This document shows positions 20,946 through 30,770 of a stretch of DNA of 64,000 nucleotides, one piece after another. Under the pieces are notes generated by a model. That model ran no database searches and was not told the origin of the DNA. It saw nothing but the letters and a program-made list of their open reading frames with translations. A program made the translations under genes and the position numbers. Position 1 is the first letter of the stretch. Each line of letters starts with the position of its first letter. This stretch comes from Ehrlichia sp028752135. Its GTDB lineage: Bacteria > Pseudomonadota > Alphaproteobacteria > Rickettsiales > Anaplasmataceae. The stretch covers positions 310,001 through 374,000 of the forward strand of contig CP082782.1 of assembly GCA_028752135.1 (NCBI GenBank), read 5' to 3'.

Positions 20946-22037
20946 TTATCTGTTATGATGACGAAATAAAATATATATAAAATTGAAAATCCAGTACTAG
21001 TATATTTTATTTATAGTATTGAGTGCAATTTTATATAAGGAGATGAAGATTAGAAAAAGTAATAGTAAATATCTTTTTACAATGTTGAAAATTCATGTAA
21101 AGGATTTTAGATTAATTTGTTATTCTATTAGTAAACTTGCTTGTGAGATAGTGATTTGTTTATGTCGTAAATTTACTAGAATATATTTTTTTAGATATGA
21201 TATTGAAAATGTATATAAGAAAAGTCTAGGTTAATTTTTTATCTATTAGATGGAAGTATTTATAAATTAATGTTTGTCTATTTGTTAGCTCAATTATAGA
21301 TGGTAAACATGTCTTTTTTATAAGATTTAGTAGAATATGTTTTAAAATCTAGTTAATTGGTCATTTCTGGGAAAACATCACTTTGAGGAATAGTTTAGTT
21401 TTGGGTGTTAATCATATTTCTTTTATAAGATATAGAATTTTTTAGATGTGTGAAATATATGTAGAGAGAGATCTACACTTCCTATCAACAAATAACTATG
21501 AGGTTTAGTAGGGTACTTATTTATACTTAAAACACCTACAAAGTCTGATATATATAAACTTATCTAAACTAATTTTAGAATTTTTATGATGCTAAGATTG
21601 AACGTTTAAAAAAAGATATAAAACACTTGTGTATGTAAAAACAATGCTTACACATTTTTACAACTTAACATCTCTAGTATCAACGTTTTTGCAATTTTGT
21701 AATTTCCTACTCATCGTAACGAATATTAAAATACTTGACGTTTCAAAAGGATGGCTAAAACCATATTTCCTATAATTGTAGTCTATAATAATGAATATTG
21801 TTTATAAGGGAATAGTTTGTGGTATGTTAGTTCCTTAAGAAAGTTGCAGATAATATACTTACATCATGGTATAATAATTAATGCTACTATATTAATAGTT
21901 TTTGTAGTGCTATCATTCTGTTGTTTGAAATCGAATAGTATAGCTTTCATGTAAAAATAATGTGTATAATTGGTTTTGTTATACCTTATCAGAATTATAC
22001 TGTTGAATCAGTTTTTAATTGTGAATTTGTGATACTG
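20946..22037. other. spacer between convergent acnA and gatC; no convincing gene
   Basis: The only open frame (about 70 codons from ~21019, Lys/Ile/Phe-rich, no homology I recognise) looks like chance. From ~21460 to 21800 the plus strand is richer in C and poorer in G than the surrounding spacer, and it includes short dyads (GTAGA/TCTAC at ~21462-21477; TGTGTA/TACACA around 21632-21656). This may be a decayed minus-strand gene, but no protein can be read. Confidence 0.4.
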
Positions 22038-22376
22038 TTACTCTATTACTTTTGGTACAACAAAAAAGTCCTGTTCTTGTTCTGGAGATTCAGATAGTAC
22101 AATATCTTTTATGTTACCATCGCTTATGATGTCCTCACGTAAATGTAATGTATAATCGATGCCACCATGACTCATTGGACTTATACTATTAGTGTCAATT
22201 TGTGATATTGTTTGTATCCAGTTTAATACTGCTTCTAATTCTTTTAGATAATAATCAATTTCATTATCGTTTAGCTTTATTCTCACTAGTTTTGCAGCTT
22301 GTAGTAAATCACCCTTACTTAGTGATGTTTTCTTATATAACTGTGAATTGTTATTTTTAAGTTGATTGTCTGTCAA
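22038..22376 (-). CDS. gatC: aspartyl/glutamyl-tRNA(Asn/Gln) amidotransferase subunit C
   Basis: GatC is the small subunit that holds GatA and GatB together in the amidotransferase converting Glu-tRNA(Gln) and Asp-tRNA(Asn) to the amidated forms, needed where GlnRS or AsnRS is missing. The 112-residue product has the family pattern: KLVRIKLNDNEIDYYLKELEAVLNWIQ, then the Pro/Met-containing linker and LREDIISDG. The C-terminus ends with FVVPKVIE, the usual closing motif. It lies 8 bp downstream of prs on the same strand, so the two are co-transcribed. gatA and gatB are not in this window. Confidence 0.93.
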   Translation of the reverse strand: MTDNQLKNNNSQLYKKTSLSKGDLLQAAKLVRIKLNDNEIDYYLKELEAVLNWIQTISQIDTNSISPMSHGGIDYTLHLREDIISDGNIKDIVLSESPEQEQDFFVVPKVIE

Positions 22377-22384
22377 TTTGTTCC

Positions 22385-23359
22385 TTAAACTTGTACTAAG
22401 TTATATAGTATATAATTGCTTAAAAATTTATCAATGGATAAAATTTGAATTTTTGATGTATTAAAAGAATTGTGATTTACTGTATCAGTTATTGTTAAAG
22501 TATCTAATTTTGAATTAGTGACTTTTTCTACTGCGTGACCAGATAATATTCCATGTGTTACATATGCATTTACTTGTAATGCTCCCATATCTTTTAAAGT
22601 TGATGCTGTGTTACATAATGTTCCAGCTGAATCTACAATGTCATCTACAATGATACAATGCTTATTTTCTACGTTACCAGTTATACTCATGACTTCAGAT
22701 ACTCCGGGCCTTTTTCTATGCTTATCTATTACTGCTATTTGAATTTCGTAATCTAAATTGTACTGTCTTGATAATGCACTTGCAAAAGTTTTGGTTCTAT
22801 TTAGTGCTCCATGGTCAGGAGATACAATGGCCAGATTATCTATATTATCAACATCATATTTTTGTATAATATCTCCTATAAAAATAGGATGGGAGCTTAA
22901 ATTGGTAATAATTGTATCGAAGAATCCAGCTAATTGGTTTGAGTGTAAATCGATTAAAATAATATTGTGTATATTTGCTGTTTTTAATGTGTTAATGATA
23001 ACCTTAACACTTAGCGCAGAAACCATTAAGTTATTGTTATTATCTGATTTTCTATACATTATCCTATCTTGTCTAGTATAACATAAGTATGGAATTATAA
23101 CTGTGACTTTATTGGGATGTAATGCTCTATGAACTGCATCTATTAATAACAGTAATTCTAATAAATTGTCATGTGCTGGAAAACAAAGAGAATTTATTAT
23201 AATTATATGTTTATTTCTGTCATCTTGGTTGTCTTCTACTTCTATGTTTAATTCCTTATCTCCAAAATGTGAAATATACGAATTAACTAGCTTTATGCCT
23301 GTAATTTCTGATATATGCTGTGCTAAATTAATACTAGATGTACCAGAAGCTATTAACAT
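22385..23359 (-). CDS. prs: ribose-phosphate pyrophosphokinase
   Basis: The enzyme makes PRPP from ribose 5-phosphate and ATP for nucleotide synthesis. The protein has 324 aa, near the usual ~315. Visible motifs are the YTRQDR stretch before the flexible loop, the metal and ATP site IDLHSNQLAGFFD, SPDHGALNRTKTFA, and the PRPP-binding loop IIVDDIVDSAGTL. The loop following YTRQDR (MYRKSDNNNN) is unlike the classical KDR-rich catalytic flexible loop, which suggests a divergent class. It is the first gene of prs-gatC and divergent from mrp, with only ~110 bp between them for both promoters. Confidence 0.92.
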   Translation of the reverse strand: MLIASGTSSINLAQHISEITGIKLVNSYISHFGDKELNIEVEDNQDDRNKHIIIINSLCFPAHDNLLELLLLIDAVHRALHPNKVTVIIPYLCYTRQDRIMYRKSDNNNNLMVSALSVKVIINTLKTANIHNIILIDLHSNQLAGFFDTIITNLSSHPIFIGDIIQKYDVDNIDNLAIVSPDHGALNRTKTFASALSRQYNLDYEIQIAVIDKHRKRPGVSEVMSITGNVENKHCIIVDDIVDSAGTLCNTASTLKDMGALQVNAYVTHGILSGHAVEKVTNSKLDTLTITDTVNHNSFNTSKIQILSIDKFLSNYILYNLVQV

Positions 23360-23471
23360 TAATACTGTATGTAAATTAACTTTTATATAATATAATAATG
23401 GTATGGTAAAAGTAAATAGGTATTTTCTGAGAATATTGTGTTATAATAGCCTAATCTTTTTTAGGATAGTA

Positions 23472-24535
23472 GTGCTAAGTAAGAAAGACATATTAGATGT
23501 ATTGTTGACAGTTATTGATCATAATAGCAATAAAAATATTGTTGAATTGGGACTAGTAAGGCATGTATCAATTAACAGTGGTATTGTTAATTGTATATTA
23601 GATTTGCCAGATAAGCGTTTTATTGAACAAAAAGATATACTTGAAAAAAATGTAAAAGTGCAATTAATCTTTTACCAGGTGTTGAACAGATAAAAATTGT
23701 TCTTACTAATACATGTAATACTGTTAATAAGTCAGACAAAGAATTATCTGTACGTAAAATATCAATTTCAAATCTAAAAAATATTATACTAATATCTTCA
23801 GGTAAAGGTGGGGTTGGAAAATCTACAGTTGCTATAAATATAGCGTTATCTTTGTTACGTAAAGGATATAAATCAGCGTTAATTGATCTTGATATTTATG
23901 GTCCTTCTATACCTCATATGTTAGGAGTGAAAGACGGAACGAATCCTGAGTTGAATGATAATGATAAAATGATTCCAATTACTGAATATGGCCTTAAAAG
24001 CATGTCAATTGGATATTTGGTTAATAAAAATAATGCAGCTGTTTGGCGTGGTCCTATGGTAACAAAAGCAATATATAGTCTCATGATAAATACAGAGTGG
24101 GGAGAAGTGGATTATTTGATTGTAGATACCCCTCCTGGAACAGGAGATGTACATATTAGTCTTGCTGAAAAGTTTAATATTACAGGTGTAATTGTAGTCT
24201 CTACTCCTCAAGAGTTAGCCATTATTGATGCAGTTAAAATATGTGATATGATGAGGAAAATGAAAGTTCAGATTATTGGAATAGTGGAAAATATGAGTTA
24301 TTTTGTTGATGCTAATTCTGGTAATAAAACTTATATTTTTGGAAAACAAGGGGTAAGTAAAATGGCAACAGCATTGAATATAGATTTTCTTGGTGAAATA
24401 GCAATATATCCTCAAATATGTGATGCTGCAGAATTAGGAAATCCACTGTCATTAGACAATAAGATATATAAAATTTATGATAATATTACCGATAATATGT
24501 TATCCTACCTAAGAAGTTCAGATATTAAGAAATAG
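23472..24535 (+). CDS. mrp: Mrp/ApbC family iron-sulfur carrier P-loop ATPase, frame-disrupted
   Basis: Mrp proteins are dimeric P-loop NTPases that carry or insert Fe-S clusters. A DUF59-like N-terminal domain (ILDVLLTVIDHNSNKNIVEL, residues ~5-70) is read from a GTG at 23472 until a stop at 23693. The continuation lies in another frame: INLLPGVEQIKIVLTNT, then the deviant Walker A SSGKGGVGKSTVAIN, DLDIYGPSIPHMLG, DYLIVDTPPGTGD and GIVENMSYF, ending at 24535. One base is missing: lengthening the A7 run at 23644-23650 (or A4 at 23654-23657) restores one protein of about 354 aa. In this copy the usual CPxC pair is not obvious: the GIVENMSYFVDANSG region lacks the cysteines seen in many homologues. 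Confidence 0.85.
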
Positions 24536-24830
24536 TGTATTATTTCTATTGTGATTAGATGTCTTATGATGCTTTTGCTGTTTATATGTTGATAATATAC
24601 TTATGTAACTTTTTAGTTTAAAGCTAGAGTAAGTGATTTTAGATTAGTTTAGTAATAAAAAGCATATATAAGAAAGCTATAATAAAATGCATTAGAAAAA
24701 ATCTTTTACTATTGGAATAAACTCAAGAAGCAGAATTGTTACTAATGTAGTATTGATTGTAATACAAGTTATATCTTGAAAAATGATATTAAACTAGATA
24801 TTGTTTTTGCATTCAACTGAACCATCAAAT

Positions 24831-25680
24831 AATTTTCTATTGTCATTAAGCAATATAAGTAATAGTAGTTTTAAATATTTATTACTGGTCTGTTAGTAGA
24901 ATTTGAATGTCAAATGTCTAAATTAAAATCATTGAAATAGTGTATTGTTAACTTTGATTTTCGAAATATGTTCACATTTTTTTTGTGGTATACTTTACAA
25001 TTTTTTGTAACTTATTATTAAGCCATAATTCGTATGTTGGTCTGATTTTTTATTCATTAGTCGCACTTTGTGTATAAGTTAAGATTATTAAAGTGACTAT
25101 TATTTTTTGCTCTAATTTTTTGTAAATTATTTTAAGCTATATAAATAATTCTATATTTCTGAGTATTTATTACTAGTGTTTTAGTATAGTTAAAATGCTA
25201 AGCATATAAATTTAGATAATTAAAATAGTATTTTATTAACCTTGATTTGATAGTTTTATAATATATTCACATTCTTTTTGACATATGCTTTACAGTTTTT
25301 TGTATATTATTAAGTCATAAAGTATTTCGTGTTTAACATATTTGTTACTGATTTTCTATTGTTCTACCTTTTTATTTATAAGTAGCATTTTGTAGACTAT
25401 AGATTGAAACCACTAAAATTAACCTTAATTATTGGTCTGATTTTTTGTCAATTGTTTTAGACTGTATAAATAGGCTGTTTTTGAATACTTATTACTAATG
25501 TTTTAATAAAATTTGAATGCTAAGCATTATAAGTTAAGTTTGTTAAAATAATATGTTATTAACCTTGGTTTGATTTTTTTATAATGTGCTTAATTTCTTT
25601 TTCAACTATATCTTTTACAATTTTTTGTAGATTATTATTAAGCCATATAGATAATTCTGGTTTTAACATATTTGTTACTA
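24831..25680 (-). repeat. degenerate tandem array of the popZ 3' end
   Basis: The segment ttttttgta...ttattaagc.atat..ata, which in intact popZ (from 25621) encodes the C-terminal SIWLNNNLQKIV, recurs with decay at about 24831, 25001, 25116, 25295 and 25441. A second landmark, ttaac(c/t)ttg.tttga..., recurs at ~24950, ~25237 and ~25558. A third, ttattact.gt.tttagta, recurs at ~24881, ~25167 and ~25486. Long units are ~290-320 bp with an internal half-period. The relics carry stops in every frame. Confidence 0.75.
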
Positions 25681-26283
25681 ATTCTTCTATTGTTGGACTT
25701 TTTTGTTCATTAGTGATATTAGGTGTCTCTGTGTAATATTAAATTGACTAATTAACTTTTTTATTTCTTCGCTGCTAGCAACTATATTTTCAGGAGATAG
25801 TAAATTATCTGATATGAAGTTGTTTTGTTGATGAATGCCTTTTATCTCTGATGTGTTATCAATTTTAGATACTTCTTCTGAAAGAGTAGTTGTAGTTAAC
25901 CTTCTTTCTTGAGATTATACCCGTTGTGTTGATTGTTCTATAGCTACAAATTGATTCATAGTGGATACTTGGTCAGGATAAATCTTTTCTGACATTGATA
26001 CTTGTATATCTGGTTGTATTTTATTCTGACATATTGGCTGTACTTGTGTTGGTATTGGTAAATCAGCTATGGCTTGAAAAGTATGGTTTATTTCATTTAA
26101 TGTGTTATGTGCATGTTGTATATTATGTAGCTCTATAGCATTTTCTGGATTTTCTAAACTTAACACTTCATTGTCAGTGTTATTTTGTTCTGTTGTGGAA
26201 TCTGTATTATCACCATTGCACATAGCTTTTCTAATATTTGCAATAGCCTCTTTAAGAGAATGAAAATTGTTAGTATTACTCAT
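25543..26283 (-). pseudogene. popZ: PopZ-like pole-organising protein (DUF2497), interrupted by a stop and a frame change
   Basis: PopZ forms a polar scaffold in alphaproteobacteria that anchors the chromosome origin. The N-terminus (SLKEAIANIRKAM) matches the family's short N-terminal helix, and the middle is acidic and disordered. The first frame ends at a TAA at 25915-25917, but the same frame stays open for ~60 further codons with the same acidic style (LSEEVSKIDNTSEIKG). A one-base offset near 25735 then leads to the typical C-terminal domain: TIEELVTNMLKPELSIWLNN, then LQKIVKDIVEKEIKHIIKK, ending at 25543. The gene follows tolC by 13 bp, a familiar alphaproteobacterial neighbourhood. 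With two separate defects this is the best candidate in the window for a truly broken gene. Alternatively the 122-aa N-terminal piece may be made alone. The family call rests on both ends. Confidence 0.7.
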
Positions 26284-26296
26284 AAATGTTAAAAAA

Positions 26297-27559
26297 TTAG
26301 TTAATATTTAATTGTCCTATTAATGCAAGTAAATTATATATGCTTATTATAACATTACTTTGCACATTAACTAGATTAACTTTCGCTTTTAATAGTTCTT
26401 GTTCTGCATCTAATACATCTAAAACCGTTCTTAAATTTAACTCTGCTTCTTGCTTGATTCCGGATAGTACTACTTCTGAATATTTTACAGAGTCTTGAGC
26501 AGCTTGTAACATAGAGTTAGCTGTGGCAATGTTTTCCCAACTTGAAATAACAGCTTCTTTTATAGCATTTAATGCTTCATGATAGGAATACATTTTCTGT
26601 TTAATTGCAAGTCTTGATTGTTGAACTGCAGCAATATTGAGTCCTTGCTGAAATATAGGGAGTGACATTGTGATTTCAAAAGCATTGTTAATTTGTGTGT
26701 GTGGATTCATATAAGGATTATAGTTGTTATAGATATATGAACTTGTAGATGATATGCTAATCGATGGAAGCAAATGTCCAATTGCTATTAAAACCCCTTG
26801 TTTAGCTGCTTTGTATCCAATATGAGATGCCTGTAAAGAAAGGTTATGTTTTTGTGCTGTTTCTAGTGCCTGGTCTATGGACTCTGGTATTGCTGGAATA
26901 GTAGGATGATGTAGATCTATAGGTGCTTCTCCTATTACATGAATGTAGTTAGCTTCTGCCGTTTTCATATTACCATAGGCTTTAATTGATTCTGATGTTG
27001 CTGATGATAATCTAGCAGTAGCCTGTGATACATCTGTTTTTGTCACTTCCCCTAAAGCAAAACGTTTTTGTGTAGCGAGTAAGTGTTCTGTAAGTACTTT
27101 TTTAGTATGTTGAGTTAGTTTATATACTTCAGCTGTTGTGAGTACTTTCATGTAAGCGTTGACAGCCTCAAGTAAAATGTTTTGCTTCTCTATTAAAAAA
27201 TTTATTTCTTCTATATTTACTAAATGTTTTGATTGTCGAAAGGCAGCAGCATCAGCACCTCCATTGAATACTTGCTGGGTTACTTTAAGTTGCATAGCTC
27301 TATTGTCACTGCTCACAAATAAATCAGGTTGCTGTGTGGATAGAGAATATACAAGTGATGGTAAAAACTTGGATATGCTATTCAATATTATTTTTTGTTT
27401 ATTTTCTATAGAATTATAAAACTTTGCTTTTAGATGTGGATTATTTGTCAGAGCTGTATTTAGAGCTTGATTTAGATCAATACAATAGCTATTGTTAGAG
27501 ATTATTAATGTAATTAATATCACTAAACAAAAAATTCTATACATGTAAAATCTCGTCAT
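26297..27559 (-). CDS. tolC: TolC family outer membrane efflux/secretion channel
   Basis: TolC is the trimeric outer-membrane channel used by type I secretion and drug efflux. A signal peptide is clear (RIFCLVILITLIISNNSYC), followed by DLNQALNTALTNNPHLKAKF, the start of the first outer membrane efflux repeat. The second repeat includes AKQGVLIAIGHLLPSISIS and the typical C-terminal LNLRTVLDVLDAEQELLKAKVNLV. The length of 420 aa is normal. It is upstream of popZ on the same strand with a 13-bp gap. In Ehrlichia, type I secretion exports tandem-repeat effectors, so this may be the shared channel; that is inference. Confidence 0.93.
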   Translation of the reverse strand: MTRFYMYRIFCLVILITLIISNNSYCIDLNQALNTALTNNPHLKAKFYNSIENKQKIILNSISKFLPSLVYSLSTQQPDLFVSSDNRAMQLKVTQQVFNGGADAAAFRQSKHLVNIEEINFLIEKQNILLEAVNAYMKVLTTAEVYKLTQHTKKVLTEHLLATQKRFALGEVTKTDVSQATARLSSATSESIKAYGNMKTAEANYIHVIGEAPIDLHHPTIPAIPESIDQALETAQKHNLSLQASHIGYKAAKQGVLIAIGHLLPSISISSTSSYIYNNYNPYMNPHTQINNAFEITMSLPIFQQGLNIAAVQQSRLAIKQKMYSYHEALNAIKEAVISSWENIATANSMLQAAQDSVKYSEVVLSGIKQEAELNLRTVLDVLDAEQELLKAKVNLVNVQSNVIISIYNLLALIGQLNIN

Positions 27560-28178
27560 AATTAAAATACTATCAGTAGTATGTAAAAAAAAATCATGCT
27601 TACATTAAACTGTAATTAATTTTTATTAGCAAGAACTAAGTATAAAGTTTAATTGATTCAACACTATATTGTAATGAATAGATATTAATATATAATATTG
27701 CCTGGTGGAATGTATGTTTTAAGAATTGTTCCAGTAATACATTGAATAACTACTTGATTTTTAATTAATTAATTAAAATTATGAGATGCTAAGCATGTAG
27801 TTATTATTTAAGGATTGTGTGTTTATATAATAAAATTTCTGTTCTTTTAAATGATATATTTAAAGTAGGCTATAGCTTATCTTTAAAAGAAGTGTAACTT
27901 TACTGTTATTTAATGTTGTAGTCTTGTACTAGAAGAGGTTGAAATTGCTAGTACTAGATTATACTTATTGCAATAGGTGTAATAAATTGTTATAAGTTGA
28001 AATATGTTAAAATGATATTACTTGGTATGTGGCTAATTATATTATGAAGCTCTATACATATATTATATAGAGAATATTTATAGGTATTGCTTTGAATCTT
28101 TTTGTTATTAAAAAGATTATTAGCTTTGTACCTTGTAAATTATAGTTTCAATAAGGATAATATAAAAATAGTTATTTA
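27560..28178. other. spacer between divergent tolC and rplM
   Basis: No gene is seen. It must hold the tolC promoter on the minus strand and the rplM promoter at its right end. Confidence 0.5.
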
Positions 28179-28207
28179 TTGACAAAAATTGATTGTGTTA
28201 TTACTAT
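28179..28207 (+). promoter_or_regulatory. sigma-70-type promoter for rplM-rpsI-argC
   Basis: TTGACA at 28179-28184, a 17-bp spacer, and TACTAT at 28202-28207, 25 bp before the rplM start. The -35 box is a perfect consensus; the -10 box matches 4 of 6. Confidence 0.6.
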
Positions 28208-28232
28208 CAAAATTTATTAATGATAAATACAA

Positions 28233-28697
28233 ATGGAGACTTTTTCTTTAAAAGCAAGTCAAGTAAAGAAGCGTTGGGTTGTAATTGATGCAAATGGGGT
28301 AGTAGTTGGTAGGCTTGCTGCTTTTGTTGCTAGTGTATTACGTGGTAAAAATAAACCTGAATATACTCCCCATATGGATTGTGGTGATAATGTTATTATA
28401 ATTAATGCAGATAAGGTACAATTTACTGGTAATAAATTAAAACGTAAGGTTTACTATAGGCATACTGGTTATCCCGGAGGAATAAAAAGTTGTACACCGG
28501 CTGATTTGCTGTTGAATGAACATCCAGAACGTATAATTAATATGGCAATTCGTCGTATGCTTAGTACTGGTCCAATGGCACGTCGTCGTCTAAAAAATTT
28601 GTATATATACTCAGGTCCAGAACATAAGCATAATGCACAACAACCTGTAAAATTAGATTTTTTATCAATGAATGCTAAGAATAATAAGAGGAGATAA
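28233..28697 (+). CDS. rplM: 50S ribosomal protein L13 (uL13)
   Basis: L13 is an early-assembly protein of the large ribosomal subunit. The product is 154 aa and shows the family's features: KKRWVVIDANGVVVGRLAA at the N-terminus, LRGKNKPEYTPHMDCGDNVI, YYRHTGYPGG and HPERIINMAIRRML. It is the first gene of an operon with rpsI; its stop codon TAA overlaps the rpsI ATG by one base (TAATG). Confidence 0.97.
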   Translation: METFSLKASQVKKRWVVIDANGVVVGRLAAFVASVLRGKNKPEYTPHMDCGDNVIIINADKVQFTGNKLKRKVYYRHTGYPGGIKSCTPADLLLNEHPERIINMAIRRMLSTGPMARRRLKNLYIYSGPEHKHNAQQPVKLDFLSMNAKNNKRR

Positions 28698-29155
28698 TGG
28701 AAAATAATCCTGATATGCTATCCGATCATCAGCAGGATGATCATGTTAAACCTATAAAAGTAGATGCCTATGGCCGTGCTTATGCTACAGGAAAAAGAAA
28801 AGAAGCTGTTGCAAGAGTATGGTTAACAGTAGGTAAGGGTAATGTTACAGTTAATGGCTTAGATATTTTTAATTACTTCAAGAAAAATACCTTATGTAGA
28901 AAAGTTTATAATCCATTTATTGTGACTTCAACTTCTGGATGTTATAATGTTGTTGCAACTGTAAAAGGTGGAGGAGTTTCAGGTCAGGCTGGAGCTGTTG
29001 CTCATGGAATTAGTAAAGCACTAAAGGATATAAATCCTAGTCTTCATGCTACTTTAAGAGCAGGTGGTTTCTTGACAAGAGATTCACGTGTTGTTGAACG
29101 TAAAAAATATGGTCAACATAAAGCTAGAAAAAGTTGTCAGTTTTCTAAGAGATAA
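28697..29155 (+). CDS. rpsI: 30S ribosomal protein S9 (uS9)
   Basis: S9 is a small-subunit head protein whose C-terminal tail reaches the P-site tRNA. The core begins near residue 30 with YATGKRKEAVARVWL and ends in the conserved tail KYGQHKARKSCQFSKR. At 152 aa it is about 20 residues longer than E. coli S9, owing to an N-terminal acidic extension (DMLSDHQQDDHVKP). It is translationally coupled to rplM and followed 8 bp later by argC. Confidence 0.97.
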   Translation: MENNPDMLSDHQQDDHVKPIKVDAYGRAYATGKRKEAVARVWLTVGKGNVTVNGLDIFNYFKKNTLCRKVYNPFIVTSTSGCYNVVATVKGGGVSGQAGAVAHGISKALKDINPSLHATLRAGGFLTRDSRVVERKKYGQHKARKSCQFSKR

Positions 29156-29163
29156 TCTCCTGC

Positions 29164-30204
29164 ATGAGTTATCAGGTATCAGTTGCTGTAGTTGGAGCTA
29201 CAGGTTATGTTGGGGTTGAGCTAGTACGTTTATTATTATCTCATCCTATGGTGAAAATAAAGTATTTGTGTGCGACTCAATCTGTTGGGGAGCTGTTGTC
29301 TGCTAGTTATGCTCATCTTTCGCAAGATAATATATCTGTTAGCATTTCATGTTTTAGTGATATTGATTTATCTAAAGTAGATGTAGTTTTTTTATGTTTA
29401 CCTCACGGTAAATCGAGTGAGTTTGTAAGGAAAATTCATGATGATGTAAGGATTATAGATCTATCAGCTGATTTTAGAATTAAGGATGTTAATATATATA
29501 AGAAATGGTATGGATTACATTATTGTCCGGATTTTATAAAAGATTTTGTGTATGGTTTAACAGAAATATATTATGAGGATATTCAAAAATCTCGTTTTAT
29601 AGCTTGTCCAGGGTGTTATCCAACGTCTGTGTTGATACCATTATTTCCATTATTAAGACTTCGTTTAATAAAGAGTAGAAATATAATAGTTGATGCTAAA
29701 TCAGGTGTTAGTGGAGCTGGAAGATCTGTAGTTCAAGATAAACTTTTCTGTGAAGTTTATGATATTATGAAGTCATATAAAATCTCAGATCATAGACATA
29801 TCCCTGAAATAGAACAGGAGCTTTGTTTTGCTGCATGTCAGGAAAATATTAATTTGCAGTTTGTACCTAGTTTAATTCCGGTAAAAAGGGGCATGATGTC
29901 TAGTATATATATTGAATTAGAAGACGAAGTGTCTTTAATTGATGTGCGAGAAGCATTGCTACTTTTTTATAAAGATTCAACATTTGTTGCTATTGATGAA
30001 GAAAAATCTGTGACTACTAAATCTGTTATAGGAACAAACTGCTGTTATCTAGGAATTTTCCCTGGAAGAGTACCTAATACGATTATTATCATTTCTGTTA
30101 TAGATAATTTATTGAAAGGTGCTGCTGGTCAAGCAGTACAAAATTTAAATGTTATGATGTCTTACGATGAAGCTATAGCTTTGTCAGGTATACCTTATTT
30201 TTAA
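29164..30204 (+). CDS. argC: N-acetyl-gamma-glutamyl-phosphate reductase
   Basis: ArgC catalyses the NADPH-dependent third step of arginine synthesis. The NADP-binding loop VVGATGYVGVELVRLLL is at the N-terminus, the catalytic cysteine is in ACPGCYPTSVLIPL (~residue 148), and the conserved HRHIPEIEQEL and PVKRGMMSSIY segments follow. The length of 346 aa is normal. It starts 8 bp after rpsI, so it is probably read from the rplM promoter. Ehrlichia is known to retain arginine-pathway genes that Rickettsia lost. Confidence 0.96.
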   Translation: MSYQVSVAVVGATGYVGVELVRLLLSHPMVKIKYLCATQSVGELLSASYAHLSQDNISVSISCFSDIDLSKVDVVFLCLPHGKSSEFVRKIHDDVRIIDLSADFRIKDVNIYKKWYGLHYCPDFIKDFVYGLTEIYYEDIQKSRFIACPGCYPTSVLIPLFPLLRLRLIKSRNIIVDAKSGVSGAGRSVVQDKLFCEVYDIMKSYKISDHRHIPEIEQELCFAACQENINLQFVPSLIPVKRGMMSSIYIELEDEVSLIDVREALLLFYKDSTFVAIDEEKSVTTKSVIGTNCCYLGIFPGRVPNTIIIISVIDNLLKGAAGQAVQNLNVMMSYDEAIALSGIPYF

Positions 30205-30770
30205 TGTGTGGTATTTTAGTATAGATATGTGTATACATATTGAGTTTTAAAATATCTGATCATCTTTAGAGATCAATATTGAATTTAGAAAATGAAATCC
30301 AGTTGATATATAAGCATCAGCATTTTATTTCGTGTATTTACAGTAAATAATTTTATATATTGCATTTTTTCAATACAAATATACAAATCCATTGTGAAAG
30401 CTTTATAGGATGAGGGAGTAGTGATTTTTTGATAGAAGTAAAATTAATGTTAAATTTATTAAAAAGTATAGCTAATAATTATAGTACAAGGATTTAAATA
30501 CTTGTTTTTATAACAGGGTTACTTTCTAAATAGACCTATTTGTTGTACAGATATACAATATATTGTTGAATTCATTTGGAATAATATCTATTTGTTGCTA
30601 TAAAATTGATATTTAATTTATATTGTCTTGTTAAAAAATCTTGTATACTTATAGCTTCTGTGCTTGAAAATAAAATAGTTAGAAGTATGGGTATATTAAG
30701 CTGATTTATTGTGTAGTAGGTTACATAGTATTTTGTTTTTTACTTAGTTTATTGTATTAAGAGATTGATT
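30205..30770. other. AT-rich spacer, no gene seen
   Basis: No coding frame or RNA gene. A TATACT-like -10 element occurs near 30650, but without a good -35 box at proper spacing. Confidence 0.5.

Noticed and set aside
21019..21234. Open frame of ~71 codons after acnA with an aaggag-like string
   Set aside because: The aaggag overlaps the nearest ATG too closely, composition is Lys/Ile/Phe-rich as expected from AT-rich noise, and no motif is recognisable.
22758..23081. 107-codon frame antisense to prs
   Set aside because: A shadow of prs; prs motifs fully explain this stretch.
23852..24535. Mrp as a short protein starting at MLRKGYKS
   Set aside because: That start would cut off the Walker A motif, which is read in the same frame immediately upstream.
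24536..25542. CRISPR array in the popZ downstream repeats
   Set aside because: Units are long, diverged, and related to the popZ coding sequence; there are no short identical repeats with unique spacers and no cas genes.
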